Positions 8,446 through 17,763 are shown, counted from the stretch's first letter. The stretch: 64,000 nt of DNA from Desertivirga arenae (GCF_017355785.1 NZ_JAFEWE010000001.1:124001-188000), one strand, 5' to 3'. The notes: generated from the sequence alone by a model not told the origin. Translations and numbers: made by a program.

Positions 8446-9840
8446 TTAAAAGGCATCTTCGAGTAAAAACTTCCTGCTATCCTTTATTGCCTTGAAGCCG
8501 CCCTGGATATCCCAAACCCTTTCGAAGCCTCTTGCCTTCAGTAAGGAACAAAAGATCATTGAACGGTAACCTCCGGCACAATGGATAAAATATTCCTTTT
8601 CCCGGTCCAGTTCTTCCACTTCTTCGTGGTAATAATCCAGAGGAATATTAAGAGCGCCTTCAAGATGACCTGACTTATATTCACTCCTCTTTCTAACATC
8701 GAGGACTATTGCCGAATGCTCTTCCATGCTCGCAAATACATCAACACTTATGGAATTTACGGTATCCCAGGGCCTTCCGGTAGCCTTCCATGCATCGAAG
8801 CCTCCTTTAAGATAACCAATGCTATTATCAAATCCTACACGGGCAAGACGCGTTACCACTTCCCCTTCTCTCCCTTCGTCGGCAATGATCAGAATTTTAG
8901 AAGACAGATCAGTTACTATCGCACCAACCCAGGGAGCGAAACTACCATCGATGCCTATATTTAAAGATCCAGGAACAAAGCCTCTGGCAAAATCTTCAGG
9001 ACTACGCGTATCAAGAACAATCAGGCGTCCAGCACTTAAAATAGAGGCGAAGACTTCAATCTCAATAGGCTGAGTACCTTTATTGTATACCATTTCGAAA
9101 GAACCATACCCCCCCTTGTTCAGGGAAACGTTGGCGGGAAAATATTGTGGAGGAGGCGTAAGTCCTTCAGTTACCTCCCTTATAAAATCCTCCTTACTTA
9201 AATCTGCGGCTAAAGCGTAATTCGCTTCTTTCTGATTACCCAAGGTGTCACTGGTTTGTTTACTGATGTTTTTTCCACAAGCAGAACCGGCGCCATGAGC
9301 GGGATAAACAATAATATCATTACTCAGCGGCATAATCTTCTCTCTAAGCGAATCATATAATAAGCCCGCTAAAATGTTTTGACTTATTCCTGCCGTTTCC
9401 TGGGCCAGGTCTGGCCGTCCCACGTCCCCTATAAAAAGAGTGTCACCTGAAAAAAGGGCACAATTCTTACCCTCTTCATCCTTTAGCAAGTAACAGACGG
9501 ATTCCATGGTATGCCCTGGAGTGTGCAAGACAATAATTGTAAGTTTTCCCACCGAGAACTCTTCATTATCCATCGCGATATGAGCACCAAAACCAGGATT
9601 GGCATGGGGACCAAAAACAATCACTGCGCCCGTTTGATTGGCGAGATCAACATGCCCCGATACAAAATCAGCATGAAAATGCGTTTCGAACACATATTTA
9701 ATGCTTGCTTTTGCTGCAGCTGCCTTCTCAATGTATTGATCCACCTCCCGCAGCGGGTCAATTATGGCCACCTCACCATCCGATTCGATAAAGTAAGCTC
9801 CTTGCGCCAGGCAACCTGTATACATCTGTTCGATAATCAT
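8446..9840 (-). CDS. CstB-like persulfide dioxygenase-rhodanese fusion
   Basis: A 464-residue three-domain protein. Residues 1-240 form a metallo-beta-lactamase fold with the metal motif T-H-F-H-A-D (H54, H56, D58) of the ETHE1/glyoxalase II group. Residues about 255-350 form a first rhodanese domain whose active-site loop reads ADEGREGE and lacks Cys, so it is inactive as a sulfurtransferase. Residues about 365-460 form a second rhodanese domain with the catalytic Cys in FIHCAGGYRS. This order and length match Staphylococcus CstB, which oxidises persulfides and makes thiosulfate. Its neighbours, a TauE/SafE exporter and a cysteine desulfurase, fit reactive-sulfur detoxification. Confidence 0.9.
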   Translation of the reverse strand: MIIEQMYTGCLAQGAYFIESDGEVAIIDPLREVDQYIEKAAAAKASIKYVFETHFHADFVSGHVDLANQTGAVIVFGPHANPGFGAHIAMDNEEFSVGKLTIIVLHTPGHTMESVCYLLKDEEGKNCALFSGDTLFIGDVGRPDLAQETAGISQNILAGLLYDSLREKIMPLSNDIIVYPAHGAGSACGKNISKQTSDTLGNQKEANYALAADLSKEDFIREVTEGLTPPPQYFPANVSLNKGGYGSFEMVYNKGTQPIEIEVFASILSAGRLIVLDTRSPEDFARGFVPGSLNIGIDGSFAPWVGAIVTDLSSKILIIADEGREGEVVTRLARVGFDNSIGYLKGGFDAWKATGRPWDTVNSISVDVFASMEEHSAIVLDVRKRSEYKSGHLEGALNIPLDYYHEEVEELDREKEYFIHCAGGYRSMIFCSLLKARGFERVWDIQGGFKAIKDSRKFLLEDAF

Positions 9841-9864
9841 ATCAAAAAAATTTTAAAAAGACAA

Positions 9865-10668
9865 TCAATTATTAACGCTCCGGCTTAACTCGAGGATAAG
9901 GATCAACAGACCGATAACCAGGACAAAAAGCCCGAAACCTTTCTTCAATTTATCAGCGCCGACCTTCCGGTTCAGTGCCCGGCCACTTATTACCCCGCAA
10001 ACTGCTAATCCAGTAATGCTCAACAACAGCTTCCAGTTAACTGTGATATGATCCAGATCGCCAATAAAACCTAAGAGGGAATTAAAGGCGATGATGGACA
10101 AGGAAGTTCCAACCGCTGCTTTCATAGGCAGTTTAAAGAACAACACCAGCGCGGGTAACAGAAGAAAGCCACCACCAGCACCCGTTAGTCCGGTTACCAA
10201 TCCAACCAGCACTCCATAAAAGGGTAATGTAAAAGCATTCATTTCACTTTTAGCAGGGTAATTGGCATTTAGGGTATCATCCTTCAGTATTGCTACTGCT
10301 GCCCAAATCATCAACAGGGCAAAAAAAAGCATTGTTAGAAAAGCCTTGGTTAGATCCAGACCAGCGAGAACAAGGATCTTATCAGGTATTCGCGGCAAAC
10401 ATACCCTTCGTATGAAAAGGATCGTTAAGACAGAAGGAATGCCAAAAAATATGGTGATACGAAGATGTACAAGCCGTTCACGCAGATAAGCAAGAGATCC
10501 GACAGCACTAGTGAACCCAACAACAAACAGTGAATAGGAAGTAGCAAGCACGGGCTGAACTCTAAAAAGGTAGACCATTACCGGGAGAGCAAGGATCGAG
10601 CCTCCACCGCCCAACAGTCCAAGTAACACACCTATCGCAAAAGACGCAAAACAGCCTAATATTTCCAT
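9865..10668 (-). CDS. TauE/SafE family sulfite/organosulfur exporter
   Basis: A 267-residue polytopic membrane protein with about eight hydrophobic helices. The internal duplication typical of the family shows as two similar Gly-rich segments: GVLLGLLGGGGSILALPVMVYLF near the N terminus and VTGLTGAGGGFLLLPALVLFF near residues 155-178. Members export sulfite, thiosulfate or sulfoacetate. It ends 24 bases before the CstB-like gene, so the pair is almost surely cotranscribed and the exporter probably removes the products of persulfide oxidation. Confidence 0.9.
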   Translation of the reverse strand: MEILGCFASFAIGVLLGLLGGGGSILALPVMVYLFRVQPVLATSYSLFVVGFTSAVGSLAYLRERLVHLRITIFFGIPSVLTILFIRRVCLPRIPDKILVLAGLDLTKAFLTMLFFALLMIWAAVAILKDDTLNANYPAKSEMNAFTLPFYGVLVGLVTGLTGAGGGFLLLPALVLFFKLPMKAAVGTSLSIIAFNSLLGFIGDLDHITVNWKLLLSITGLAVCGVISGRALNRKVGADKLKKGFGLFVLVIGLLILILELSRSVNN

Positions 10669-10697
10669 TGCTTATTGCTCTCCCCTTCTGAAGGAAA

Positions 10698-11771
10698 CTA
10701 AACACCCAATTTCTTGGCTATCCCTTTTGGAAGGGCATGTTTATTAACCATTATAGAAGTAGTTTTGTAAGCGAAATAATTTTCAGAAGCATACAGGAAC
10801 CTGCCTGCAGGATAACGGTCTCCCCAGGAGTTCTTTACCTTAAAATACTTAGCACCCTTTCCATCTTCCGCTAGCCCAACCAGCAACATTCCATGATCGT
10901 CCTGCGTATCGAAATTATCAAAGGCCTTTTGTCTCTCTTCCGTGCTTACAGGCCTCCCTTCGTTCGCCCGTGCAATCGCCTTGTCCCTGCTAAATCCGGA
11001 ATCGCTTACATCTGCCGCCCAGGCAACAGGATAACCCTTCTGAAGTGCAACCTCCGCAACTTCTGTAAGCTCAGATACAGGAAGATTGTACACAGTCTCC
11101 CAATTCCAATTGTCCGGAACCTCAAGCACAAACGGCTTGTAATAAGGGTGATGAGTAAAGGATGTGATTAGAATATAATCATCAGCATTCAGTCCAAGTT
11201 CTTTTGCAAAAGATTGAGGCGTATACTTTTTCCCTTTATAGTCGAAACTCTGCGGGATTTTATCAAGATATTGATCAAGGACAGAATTAAGATCTTGTTT
11301 CCAGCCGGTATCGATCGTCGAAGGAGCATTTGCCACTTTGCTCAACATGGGCTCCATCTTTTCAAGTAGTTGCTTATGGTTGTAGGTTCCGTCCTCAGCC
11401 TTTCCGGAATAAGCCGTCTGAGGAACAAGACCAAACCTTCTCAAACAAATAAGGTTATCGCTAAAACCTCCTCCTTCGCCAAAGTTCGCTTTCCCATGCA
11501 TCCTAACGAAGTTCTCAGCTTTTAAGGGATACATATTCCTGACAACAAACATCTCACTCAAATTCAAATCATCTGCTTTACCCATTCGCAACAGTTCAGC
11601 CTGGAAGAAAGACATTCCTGAGAAAGACCAGCAGGTTGAAGATTTCCCCTGATTTTCAAATGCACCTGAATTGATAACCTTAATATCCTTAATCGTTGTC
11701 TCCTGAGCGAAAGCGTTTCCTGCTAACGCAGCAAACAGCGCTATCATGACCTTAGACTTATTTTTCATCAT
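10698..11771 (-). CDS. Secreted papain-like (C1B, bleomycin hydrolase type) peptidase
   Basis: A 357-residue protein with a cleavable signal peptide ending AFAQ at about residue 23. The triad of aminopeptidase C/bleomycin hydrolase is visible: C47 in SSTCWSF, H293 in DDHGMLLVG and N314 in KVKNSWG. Residues around 70-110 (LNLSEMFVVRNMYP, FGEGGGFSDN) match the C1B group. Unlike cytoplasmic PepC it is exported, as is usual in Bacteroidota. It precedes the TauE-like gene by 29 bases on the same strand but has no evident link to sulfur chemistry. It probably trims peptides in the periplasm. Confidence 0.9.
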   Translation of the reverse strand: MMKNKSKVMIALFAALAGNAFAQETTIKDIKVINSGAFENQGKSSTCWSFSGMSFFQAELLRMGKADDLNLSEMFVVRNMYPLKAENFVRMHGKANFGEGGGFSDNLICLRRFGLVPQTAYSGKAEDGTYNHKQLLEKMEPMLSKVANAPSTIDTGWKQDLNSVLDQYLDKIPQSFDYKGKKYTPQSFAKELGLNADDYILITSFTHHPYYKPFVLEVPDNWNWETVYNLPVSELTEVAEVALQKGYPVAWAADVSDSGFSRDKAIARANEGRPVSTEERQKAFDNFDTQDDHGMLLVGLAEDGKGAKYFKVKNSWGDRYPAGRFLYASENYFAYKTTSIMVNKHALPKGIAKKLGV

Positions 11772-12020
11772 ATTTTTTCTGTGTCAACTTCCTGCAAGGC
11801 AAAAGAATTTGAATTAAATTTCCAATCGAAACTTCAGCTTCAGCTCTCAACAAGGATTTATCAAAGATCGGTATCCAAAGAATTGGCTTCTTGTGCTTCT
11901 GATCCATTATATGGTACATTTAGACGAAATTTTCGTAAAAACATTGCAACCTCTACGCATCTTAATACGTATAAGGCTCAACCTTAAGCTAAACTATTAT
12001 AAACCCAATACCAATTAAAA

Positions 12021-12350
12021 ATGGAACATCGTGGACAAATCATCGAAAAGATCATCAGGACCAGGATTAGTATTTCCGAATTTTCAAGGCATCTAAACGT
12101 TAGCAGAAGAACCATTTATAATTGGTTCAAGAAACCCGATCTGAGTTTTGCTATAATCGAAGAGATAGCCCTGGTTCTTGACTATGATTTCTCAGAAGAA
12201 CTTCCTGAGTTGTCGGCCAAAAAGAACACCGATAGCAAATCCAGTCGCGTTAATGCTTTGTTCTGGAAGCAGAAATATACCGATCTTCTTGAGCTTCATC
12301 ACGCCTTCCTGCGAGATCATCCTAACTCTGCACCTCATACCAGGATTTGA
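12021..12350 (+). CDS. Small helix-turn-helix DNA-binding protein
   Basis: A 109-residue protein. Residues 14-42 form a helix-turn-helix (ISISEFSRHLNVSRRTIYNWF, with the recognition helix around RRTIYNWF), followed by a short helix pair (FAIIEEIALVLDYDF) as in Cro/C1-like domains. Residues 65-109 are helical and carry no known domain. It probably regulates transcription, though no operator or target is evident. It is read divergently from the C1B peptidase with a gap of 249 bases. Function otherwise unknown. Confidence 0.75.
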   Translation: MEHRGQIIEKIIRTRISISEFSRHLNVSRRTIYNWFKKPDLSFAIIEEIALVLDYDFSEELPELSAKKNTDSKSSRVNALFWKQKYTDLLELHHAFLRDHPNSAPHTRI

Positions 12351-12373
12351 ATTCCGGCTGATAGTTTACTTGC

Positions 12374-12508
12374 CTAAAGAAATTCCAGCTTAATCAGCAG
12401 AATTGAAATAAACAGAAAGTCTACCAGCAGAGTAAACGTTAAGGTCTGTAAAAAAGAATATAGGTTAACGGGCTCGTGGAAGAACCGCTTAAATAAAAGA
12501 AAAGTCAT
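12374..12508 (-). CDS. Candidate 44-residue membrane peptide
   Basis: A short ATG-started frame reads MTFLLFKRFFHEPVNL followed by about 25 mostly hydrophobic residues (FLFISILLIKLEFL at the end) and a TAG. It fits a single-span small membrane protein. It fills a gap that otherwise holds no gene and does not overlap the HTH gene. The AT-rich local composition could give such a frame by chance. Confidence 0.3.
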   Translation of the reverse strand: MTFLLFKRFFHEPVNLYSFLQTLTFTLLVDFLFISILLIKLEFL

Positions 12509-12597
12509 GTTGTTAGTAGATGTACCACTAAACTACAGATTTTTTTCAGGAATCAAATAATTTATAAAGCAAGTTTATTTTATATCGAACTAAAGCA

Positions 12598-12629
12598 AGG
12601 GACCTAAACGTTTTTTCATTCAGGTCCTT
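12598..12629 (-). terminator. Hairpin after the SMP-30 gene and its relic
   Basis: An 8-bp stem with one G-T wobble (12598-12605 with 12622-12629) around an A/T-rich loop lies about 13 bases after the TAG of the relic frame at 12642. The U tract is weak (read TTGCTTT). Confidence 0.5.
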
Positions 12630-12641
12630 TGTTCCTGCCTG

Positions 12642-12728
12642 CTACTTAAACACCTTGTGCATAAAGTCGGCCATGTAATTTAATGATTCATCTGCGCAGG
12701 GATCAAACAGCCAGAAATCCCTCAACCC
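12642..12728 (-). pseudogene. Relic C-terminal end of an unidentified gene
   Basis: Directly after the SMP-30 stop, another frame is open for 28 codons and ends in TAG. It reads LRDFWLFDPCADES, then LNYMADFMHKVFK. It has no ATG start and is closed upstream by an in-frame TGA inside the SMP-30 gene. The protein-like composition, the amphipathic last helix and a terminator just downstream suggest the preserved tail of a lost gene, possibly an alpha/beta-hydrolase whose catalytic-His region often reads HDFWLF. The family guess is from memory and is weak. Confidence 0.35.
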
Positions 12729-13642
12729 TACTCAACTCCCTTCACTGCCATTTTTCTTATGTAGATCCCCTCTGATGCTGTTATAAATAGCAGATCTTTC
12801 CTCTTCCCTCCAAAACATACGTTGGCTGTCCATTTTTCTGGCACAGAAATGTGAGCAATTTGGTGCCCCGAAGAGTTGAATACAGTTACACCTTTACCGG
12901 TAAGGTAAACATTCCCTTTATCATCTATAGTCATACCATCCGAGGCCATATTAGCAAATACCTGACGGTCGAATAATGAGCCATCAGCAGCTATGGAATA
13001 TTTGAATGTCTTACCCTGTCCAAAGTCGGCTATATAGAGAACTTTACCATCCGGGGTACCTACAATGCCATTTGGTTGCTTAACATCATCTGTTGCAATC
13101 TTCGCTGAATCGGCACCATAACACAGGTAATACACCCTCTGTTTTTCCATATCCGGTTGTTTCCTTACCCAATAGTCCCTCTGATAATAGGGGTCCGTAA
13201 AATAAATCCCCCTGCTTCTGTCTGTCCAGACATCGTTCGGGCCATTGAACTTTATTCCTTTAAAATCCTTCAAAAGGACCTTTACATTTCCATGGCGATC
13301 AATCTGCCACAATTCATTATGCTCATCGGCGCAGGTGATTAACTTGTTCTCCGAATCGAAATACATTCCGTTTGAGCGGCCAGCATCTTCTTTAAAGACC
13401 TCCAGATGCCCGGTATTTGTGTATTTCCAAATCTTGTTATTCGGTTGATCGGTGAAATAGATGTTTCCCTTTTTATCTACCGCCGGTCCTTCGGTGAAAG
13501 AAAATTGTCTGCTTACCAGCTTAAGTGCTGACTTAGGATGAAAAATAACCGTAGAATCGAATGAATTATTTTGAGCTATTGAAAGCACAGAAAATGAAAA
13601 AAGGAACAGGACAGATACTAAAAGGGAACGGATGTGAATCAT
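12728..13642 (-). CDS. SMP-30/gluconolactonase/LRE family protein
   Basis: A 304-residue secreted six-bladed beta-propeller. The frame extends to a TTG at 13663, but the ATG at 13642 begins a clean signal peptide (MIHIRSLLVSVLFLFSF...SIAQ). Metal-site residues of the family are visible: Glu in FTEGPAVDKKGNIYFTD, Asn in the FNGPNDVWTD segment, and Asp in the region NPIGT/YIADFG. It probably hydrolyses a sugar lactone such as an aldonolactone in the periplasm. It lies about 240 bases after the GH127 gene beyond a terminator, so linkage to the arabinofuranoside locus is plausible but not firm. Confidence 0.87.
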   Translation of the reverse strand: MIHIRSLLVSVLFLFSFSVLSIAQNNSFDSTVIFHPKSALKLVSRQFSFTEGPAVDKKGNIYFTDQPNNKIWKYTNTGHLEVFKEDAGRSNGMYFDSENKLITCADEHNELWQIDRHGNVKVLLKDFKGIKFNGPNDVWTDRSRGIYFTDPYYQRDYWVRKQPDMEKQRVYYLCYGADSAKIATDDVKQPNGIVGTPDGKVLYIADFGQGKTFKYSIAADGSLFDRQVFANMASDGMTIDDKGNVYLTGKGVTVFNSSGHQIAHISVPEKWTANVCFGGKRKDLLFITASEGIYIRKMAVKGVE

Positions 13643-13794
13643 ATTTAGAGGAATGGTTAGCAAAATTCAAGAAGCACCGACCCAAATTTAATAGTTTCCA
13701 AATTCTTAACGACACCAATCCCAATTTACTTATCCAAAATTCTACCCAAATTCTGAAATGATAAAGGGTTGAAAAATACTCCTCACAATCGTAT

Positions 13795-13826
13795 CAAAAA
13801 AGCCCTGAACCGTTAAGTTCAAGGCT
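13795..13826 (-). terminator. Rho-independent terminator after GH127
   Basis: A 10-bp stem with one wobble (13801-13810 with 13817-13826) with a 6-base loop is followed on the minus strand by a run of five T. It lies 58 bases after the GH127 stop and separates it from the SMP-30 gene. Confidence 0.85.
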
Positions 13827-13884
13827 ATGGCTTTTCTGTAGCGCAAACACTACTTTTATAACATGACCCAATAATTTGACTACC

Positions 13885-15939
13885 TTATTTACGCACACTT
13901 TTATCACCGACATCGGCAGTTATCACATCGAGGTCCTTTATTTGTTGCGGAAACCAAATGAGCATTTCTCCTTTGCCCCTGTTCGCCCAGGAGTAATAAG
14001 GTATTGCAGTAAGATCCTTTTGCACTGTAGTAACGTTCTGTCCCTTAGCATCAATTTCAATGACCGGCACTTTCGCTTTGATTATGATAACGCCGTTGAG
14101 AAGATCAGGTCGGAATTCAGTTTGAAAAGCAGCTTCAGCTGGCACTAACATATTTGAAGCTTTTCCATTATTGTCTACCCATTCAGCGCAATAAACGAGT
14201 GGACCCCGCTGAAGAGCCACTTTACCCATATCCTCTTTAACTTTTTCATTGGCCACTACTTTCTGTACATCCATCGGTAGATTTACATCAATAACATCTC
14301 CTTTTTTCCAGGTTCTGTTAATGTAAGCGTAACCCTTTTCAATTTTATAATCTTGTGATTTGCCATTTACCCTGATCTCTACTTTTGATGGGACATTATT
14401 CGTGAAGCGGTAAAGATCAGACGGCATCGCTTCGTTCCTTGCCCAGCCAGGGATACGGATCTTCATTCCAAACGATGATGAACTCTTAGGAGAAATGATA
14501 AACCTTAAAGCTCCCTGCCAGGGATAGTTATTTTGTTGCTCTATACTTACTGAATTGCCTTTTACATTTAAAGTTGCATTACTCTTTACAAATAGGTTAA
14601 CATATACATCCTGATCTTTCTGAGCATACACATAACCAGGAATAGAAGGAAGAAGTCTGGTCATATTGGTTGGGCAGCAAGAGCACTCGAACCAGCCTGC
14701 CCTTTCTGGCTCCATTGCACTATGGGAAAAGCTATGTTTAATTTGCATGGCATTACTGTAGAAAAATGATTTGCCATCTAAGGCTACACCTGATATCAAC
14801 CCATTATATAAGCTCTTCTCCAGAATGTCCATATACTTTGAATCACCGTGAAGCAAGAACATACGATGGTTCCAATAAACGTTAGCGATAGCCGCACAAG
14901 TCTCATTATAAGCAGTAGTATTAGGTAGCTCATAATTATCTCCAAATCTTTCTCCGCTTGGTACAGCACCTATACCACCCTGCACATACATCTTCTTACT
15001 AACTGTATTTTCCCAAATACTATCCACTGCTTCTAAATACGCTTTATTTCCGGTAAGTGCAGCAACGTCTGCCACTCCAGAATACAGATAGGCAGCCCTT
15101 ACAGCATGGCCGATAGCTTCCTTCTGCTCTGTAACAGGTTTATTATCCTGCCAGTAAGCTCCGTTCTTCCATGGGTCACTACTACTTTTATCATATTTCG
15201 CATAGCGGCCGCGTTCGTCAATAAAGTCTTTCGCAGTTACCAGATATTCCTTCTTGCCAGTAATACGATATAACTTCACAAGTCCCATTTCTACAATTTC
15301 GTGTCCGGGAGCAACATGTTTTTTGCCTTCACCGAAAACAGAACAAACCAGGTCGGCATTCTTAAGCGCTATATTCAGCAGATTCTTCTTCCCGGTTGCA
15401 TAGTAATGAGCGGCAGCAGCCTCGTATAAATGCCCTGAATTGTATAGCTCGTGACTTAACTCGCGCTCTTTTTCCCAGCGCTGTAATCCAGCCCAGGCAT
15501 GGGGATGTGAAGGATCGATTGTACGAGCCGTATACAGATAACCGTCAGGCTCCTGGGCATTTGCCACTTTTGTAATAAGACCATCTATATAAGACTCCAG
15601 TTTCTTATCCGGAAAAAGGCTTAGTGAAAAAGAAGCACCTTCTATTGTTTTGTAGATGTCAGTATCATCAAATGGGAATGTCGTGCAGAACTTCCCGCTT
15701 CTTGACGCAGCCATCTCGAAATTCTTAACCCGTCCGGTATTTTCACAGCGCTCAAAGGAAGCGGGTATAGTGGCCGTATGGTTTATTCGAAGACGTGGAA
15801 GCCAGAAATTATCAGTAAACTTTACGGAAGTGAAATTTACCGCATGAAAGGGATAATCTTTCTGCTGTGCATATGACGGAACCAATGCTCCTGAAAAGAT
15901 CAGAGCCAGAGTTGCTTTAATCAAAGTACTTTTTTTCAT
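13885..15939 (-). CDS. GH127 beta-L-arabinofuranosidase
   Basis: A 684-residue secreted enzyme; the signal peptide ends SYAQQ near residue 25. The (alpha/alpha)6 catalytic region carries every residue known from Bifidobacterium longum HypBA1: general acid/base candidate E330 (GAVPSGERFG), E346 and C348 (NETCAA), and C419-x-C421-C422 (FECSCCPTNM), where C421 would be the nucleophile and the group binds zinc. The C-terminal part (about 480-684) is beta-rich, as in the family. HypBA1 releases L-arabinose from beta-L-arabinofuranosyl chains on hydroxyproline of extensin. The gene follows susD after an intergenic hairpin, so its expression may be tuned down relative to the transport genes. Confidence 0.92.
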   Translation of the reverse strand: MKKSTLIKATLALIFSGALVPSYAQQKDYPFHAVNFTSVKFTDNFWLPRLRINHTATIPASFERCENTGRVKNFEMAASRSGKFCTTFPFDDTDIYKTIEGASFSLSLFPDKKLESYIDGLITKVANAQEPDGYLYTARTIDPSHPHAWAGLQRWEKERELSHELYNSGHLYEAAAAHYYATGKKNLLNIALKNADLVCSVFGEGKKHVAPGHEIVEMGLVKLYRITGKKEYLVTAKDFIDERGRYAKYDKSSSDPWKNGAYWQDNKPVTEQKEAIGHAVRAAYLYSGVADVAALTGNKAYLEAVDSIWENTVSKKMYVQGGIGAVPSGERFGDNYELPNTTAYNETCAAIANVYWNHRMFLLHGDSKYMDILEKSLYNGLISGVALDGKSFFYSNAMQIKHSFSHSAMEPERAGWFECSCCPTNMTRLLPSIPGYVYAQKDQDVYVNLFVKSNATLNVKGNSVSIEQQNNYPWQGALRFIISPKSSSSFGMKIRIPGWARNEAMPSDLYRFTNNVPSKVEIRVNGKSQDYKIEKGYAYINRTWKKGDVIDVNLPMDVQKVVANEKVKEDMGKVALQRGPLVYCAEWVDNNGKASNMLVPAEAAFQTEFRPDLLNGVIIIKAKVPVIEIDAKGQNVTTVQKDLTAIPYYSWANRGKGEMLIWFPQQIKDLDVITADVGDKSVRK

Positions 15940-15973
15940 TGCTTAATTATTTATCATTCATGTGTGTGCGGCA

Positions 15974-15998
15974 TAAAAAGCCATCGGGCAATGCCCGA
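15974..15998 (-). terminator. Hairpin between susD and GH127 (terminator or attenuator)
   Basis: A perfect 8-bp GC-rich stem (15980-15987 with 15991-15998) with a 3-base loop is followed on the minus strand by GGCTTTTT. It sits 32 bases after the SusD stop and 35 bases before the GH127 start, so it probably ends part of the transcripts or protects the 3' end of susCD mRNA. Confidence 0.75.
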
Positions 15999-16030
15999 TG
16001 ACTACCAATTAAATCAACCCTTGGTACGAG

Positions 16031-17662
16031 TTAATAGCCTTTATTTTGAGTAAGATTTGGATTTTTTGCGATCTCCGGTCTTGGAATTGGAAAGAGGTTC
16101 TTGTCTGGGTTATTATCTGCATTATGAGAGAACCAGGATTTGGTAGTGAATGCCCCAAAGCGGATCATATCCTGCCTTCTTCTGCCTTCCTGATCAAACT
16201 CCCAACCCAATTCATCCAGAAACCTACCATAGGTAATATTTGCTCCACCTTCGTTGGTAGTAACATCTTTATCTCTGCGACCATAATTATATGTGCTTCC
16301 GTTCTGAAGCTGAGCGCCAGTAACAACAGCCTTGTCTGGAGTGCCTGGAAAAGCCCTTCGTCTAATTTCGGTTACAATAAGAGCAGCAGCATCAGCCTGC
16401 CCGGTACGCAACAACGCCTCTGCCTTCATCATTAATACATCAGCATATCGAAATAGCGGAAAATCATTACTTAACTGAACGGTAGCACCCATTTTTATCT
16501 CAAATTTCCCTAAGCGTAATCCATGGACAGATTCTCCAAAATCAATGCTTGGAATTTCATTAAGATAAACAAGCGGCTTATCTTTCGTAGCACCCATAGT
16601 ACCAAGTAATGGAGTTCCGTCAGCGGCATATTGCTGCCCCTTGATCCAGTTTTTCCTGAAACGCTGATCGTCAGGATCGTAAGAGCTGATAAATTGAGGA
16701 ATTGCAGCCATCCCCCCCCATGGAGCAGATAACAAATTATACGTCTTCTGATTTTCGGGAGAAAGAGATTGCATGTGAAGATCAAATGCATTCCAGTTAT
16801 TCGTATATTTTTCATCCAGAGGCAAAGCGAAAATTATTTCCTTTGAATTCTCATTATTGGTGAGAAATACATTCTTCTGGTCGGCTTCCAGTCTGAAGCC
16901 TGCATTAGAATTAATAACAGCATTACAGGCTTCAATACATTTAGCCCATTCAGCTGTGCCTGAATATACCTGGGCATTAAGGTACATTTTAGCGAGCAGG
17001 GTATAAGCAGTCCATTTGTTAAACTTGCCATAAGTGGAAGCATCGTTTTTCTCGTTAAGCAAAGGAATGGCCTCTGTTAATTCCTTGATAATAAAATCAT
17101 AGACCTGTTTACGTGTACTCTGCTGAGGCAGAAAACCTTCAGGCAAGTCGAATTGAGTTACAATTGGGACATTTCCAAAAATGTCACATAAGATATAGTA
17201 ATAGGATGCCCTTAATGCTTTTAACTCTGCTATTGTTGCTTCCTTCGTAGCACCCAGTGGGATTAATCCTGTTTCAATCTGGTAGATCAGCCTGTTGCAG
17301 TTAGTGATTCCGGCATAGGTGCGGCCCCAGGTATTGACAACAATTCCTTCGTCTGCTGTCCATTTATGATCATGGATCCTTTTATAAACGCCTCCATCTA
17401 CCCAACCGTTGGGTCTTCCAGGAATGACTTCCTGATCTGCAGACAGTTCTTGCGCTCTCCATAATCCATCCCAATCCAGTAAAACGAAGCGCCAGTTCGA
17501 ATAGGCTGCCCCTAAAAGAGCTGCACTACTTTGATCATTAACTGTAAGCTGAGAGGAAATTATAGTTGTATATGGCTCATCCTTTAACTTGGTACAGGAG
17601 AAGCTGCCTAGTAAGATAGAGGATAAGAAGATGCCTTTTATGTATTTAAAATTGGTTTTCAT
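16031..17662 (-). CDS. RagB/SusD family nutrient-binding lipoprotein (arabinofuranoside PUL)
   Basis: A 543-residue outer-surface lipoprotein: signal peptide with lipobox ending FSC, Cys at residue 23. The N-terminal SusD half shows the TPR-like helices with the family pattern AELKALRASYYYILCDIFGNVPIVT and the STRKQVYDFIIKELTEAIPLL segment; the C-terminal half ends with the conserved LFPIPRPEIAKNPNLTQNKGY. SusD proteins cap the SusC pore and bind glycan fragments at the cell surface. It follows susC by about 100 bases. Its ligand is inferred from the GH127 enzyme encoded downstream. Confidence 0.95.
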   Translation of the reverse strand: MKTNFKYIKGIFLSSILLGSFSCTKLKDEPYTTIISSQLTVNDQSSAALLGAAYSNWRFVLLDWDGLWRAQELSADQEVIPGRPNGWVDGGVYKRIHDHKWTADEGIVVNTWGRTYAGITNCNRLIYQIETGLIPLGATKEATIAELKALRASYYYILCDIFGNVPIVTQFDLPEGFLPQQSTRKQVYDFIIKELTEAIPLLNEKNDASTYGKFNKWTAYTLLAKMYLNAQVYSGTAEWAKCIEACNAVINSNAGFRLEADQKNVFLTNNENSKEIIFALPLDEKYTNNWNAFDLHMQSLSPENQKTYNLLSAPWGGMAAIPQFISSYDPDDQRFRKNWIKGQQYAADGTPLLGTMGATKDKPLVYLNEIPSIDFGESVHGLRLGKFEIKMGATVQLSNDFPLFRYADVLMMKAEALLRTGQADAAALIVTEIRRRAFPGTPDKAVVTGAQLQNGSTYNYGRRDKDVTTNEGGANITYGRFLDELGWEFDQEGRRRQDMIRFGAFTTKSWFSHNADNNPDKNLFPIPRPEIAKNPNLTQNKGY

Positions 17663-17763
17663 ATTACATTCGGGTTATAAGGGAAATTTGTTATAATTCC
17701 AGCGATAGCAATACCGCTCTGAAAATTAAATCATTGCTTGGATGAAACTCTTTAAAACCAGAA

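Noticed and set aside
8716-9073. Plus-strand frames inside the CstB-like gene
   Set aside because: Shadows of the well-supported minus-strand enzyme.
11781-11987. 68-residue plus-strand open frame between the C1B peptidase and the HTH gene
   Set aside because: Low-complexity, basic composition with no domain or signal; it covers the region where divergent promoters are expected.
13561-13761. 66-residue plus-strand frame across the SMP-30 start
   Set aside because: Antisense to a signal peptide and the upstream region; Asn/Lys-rich composition.
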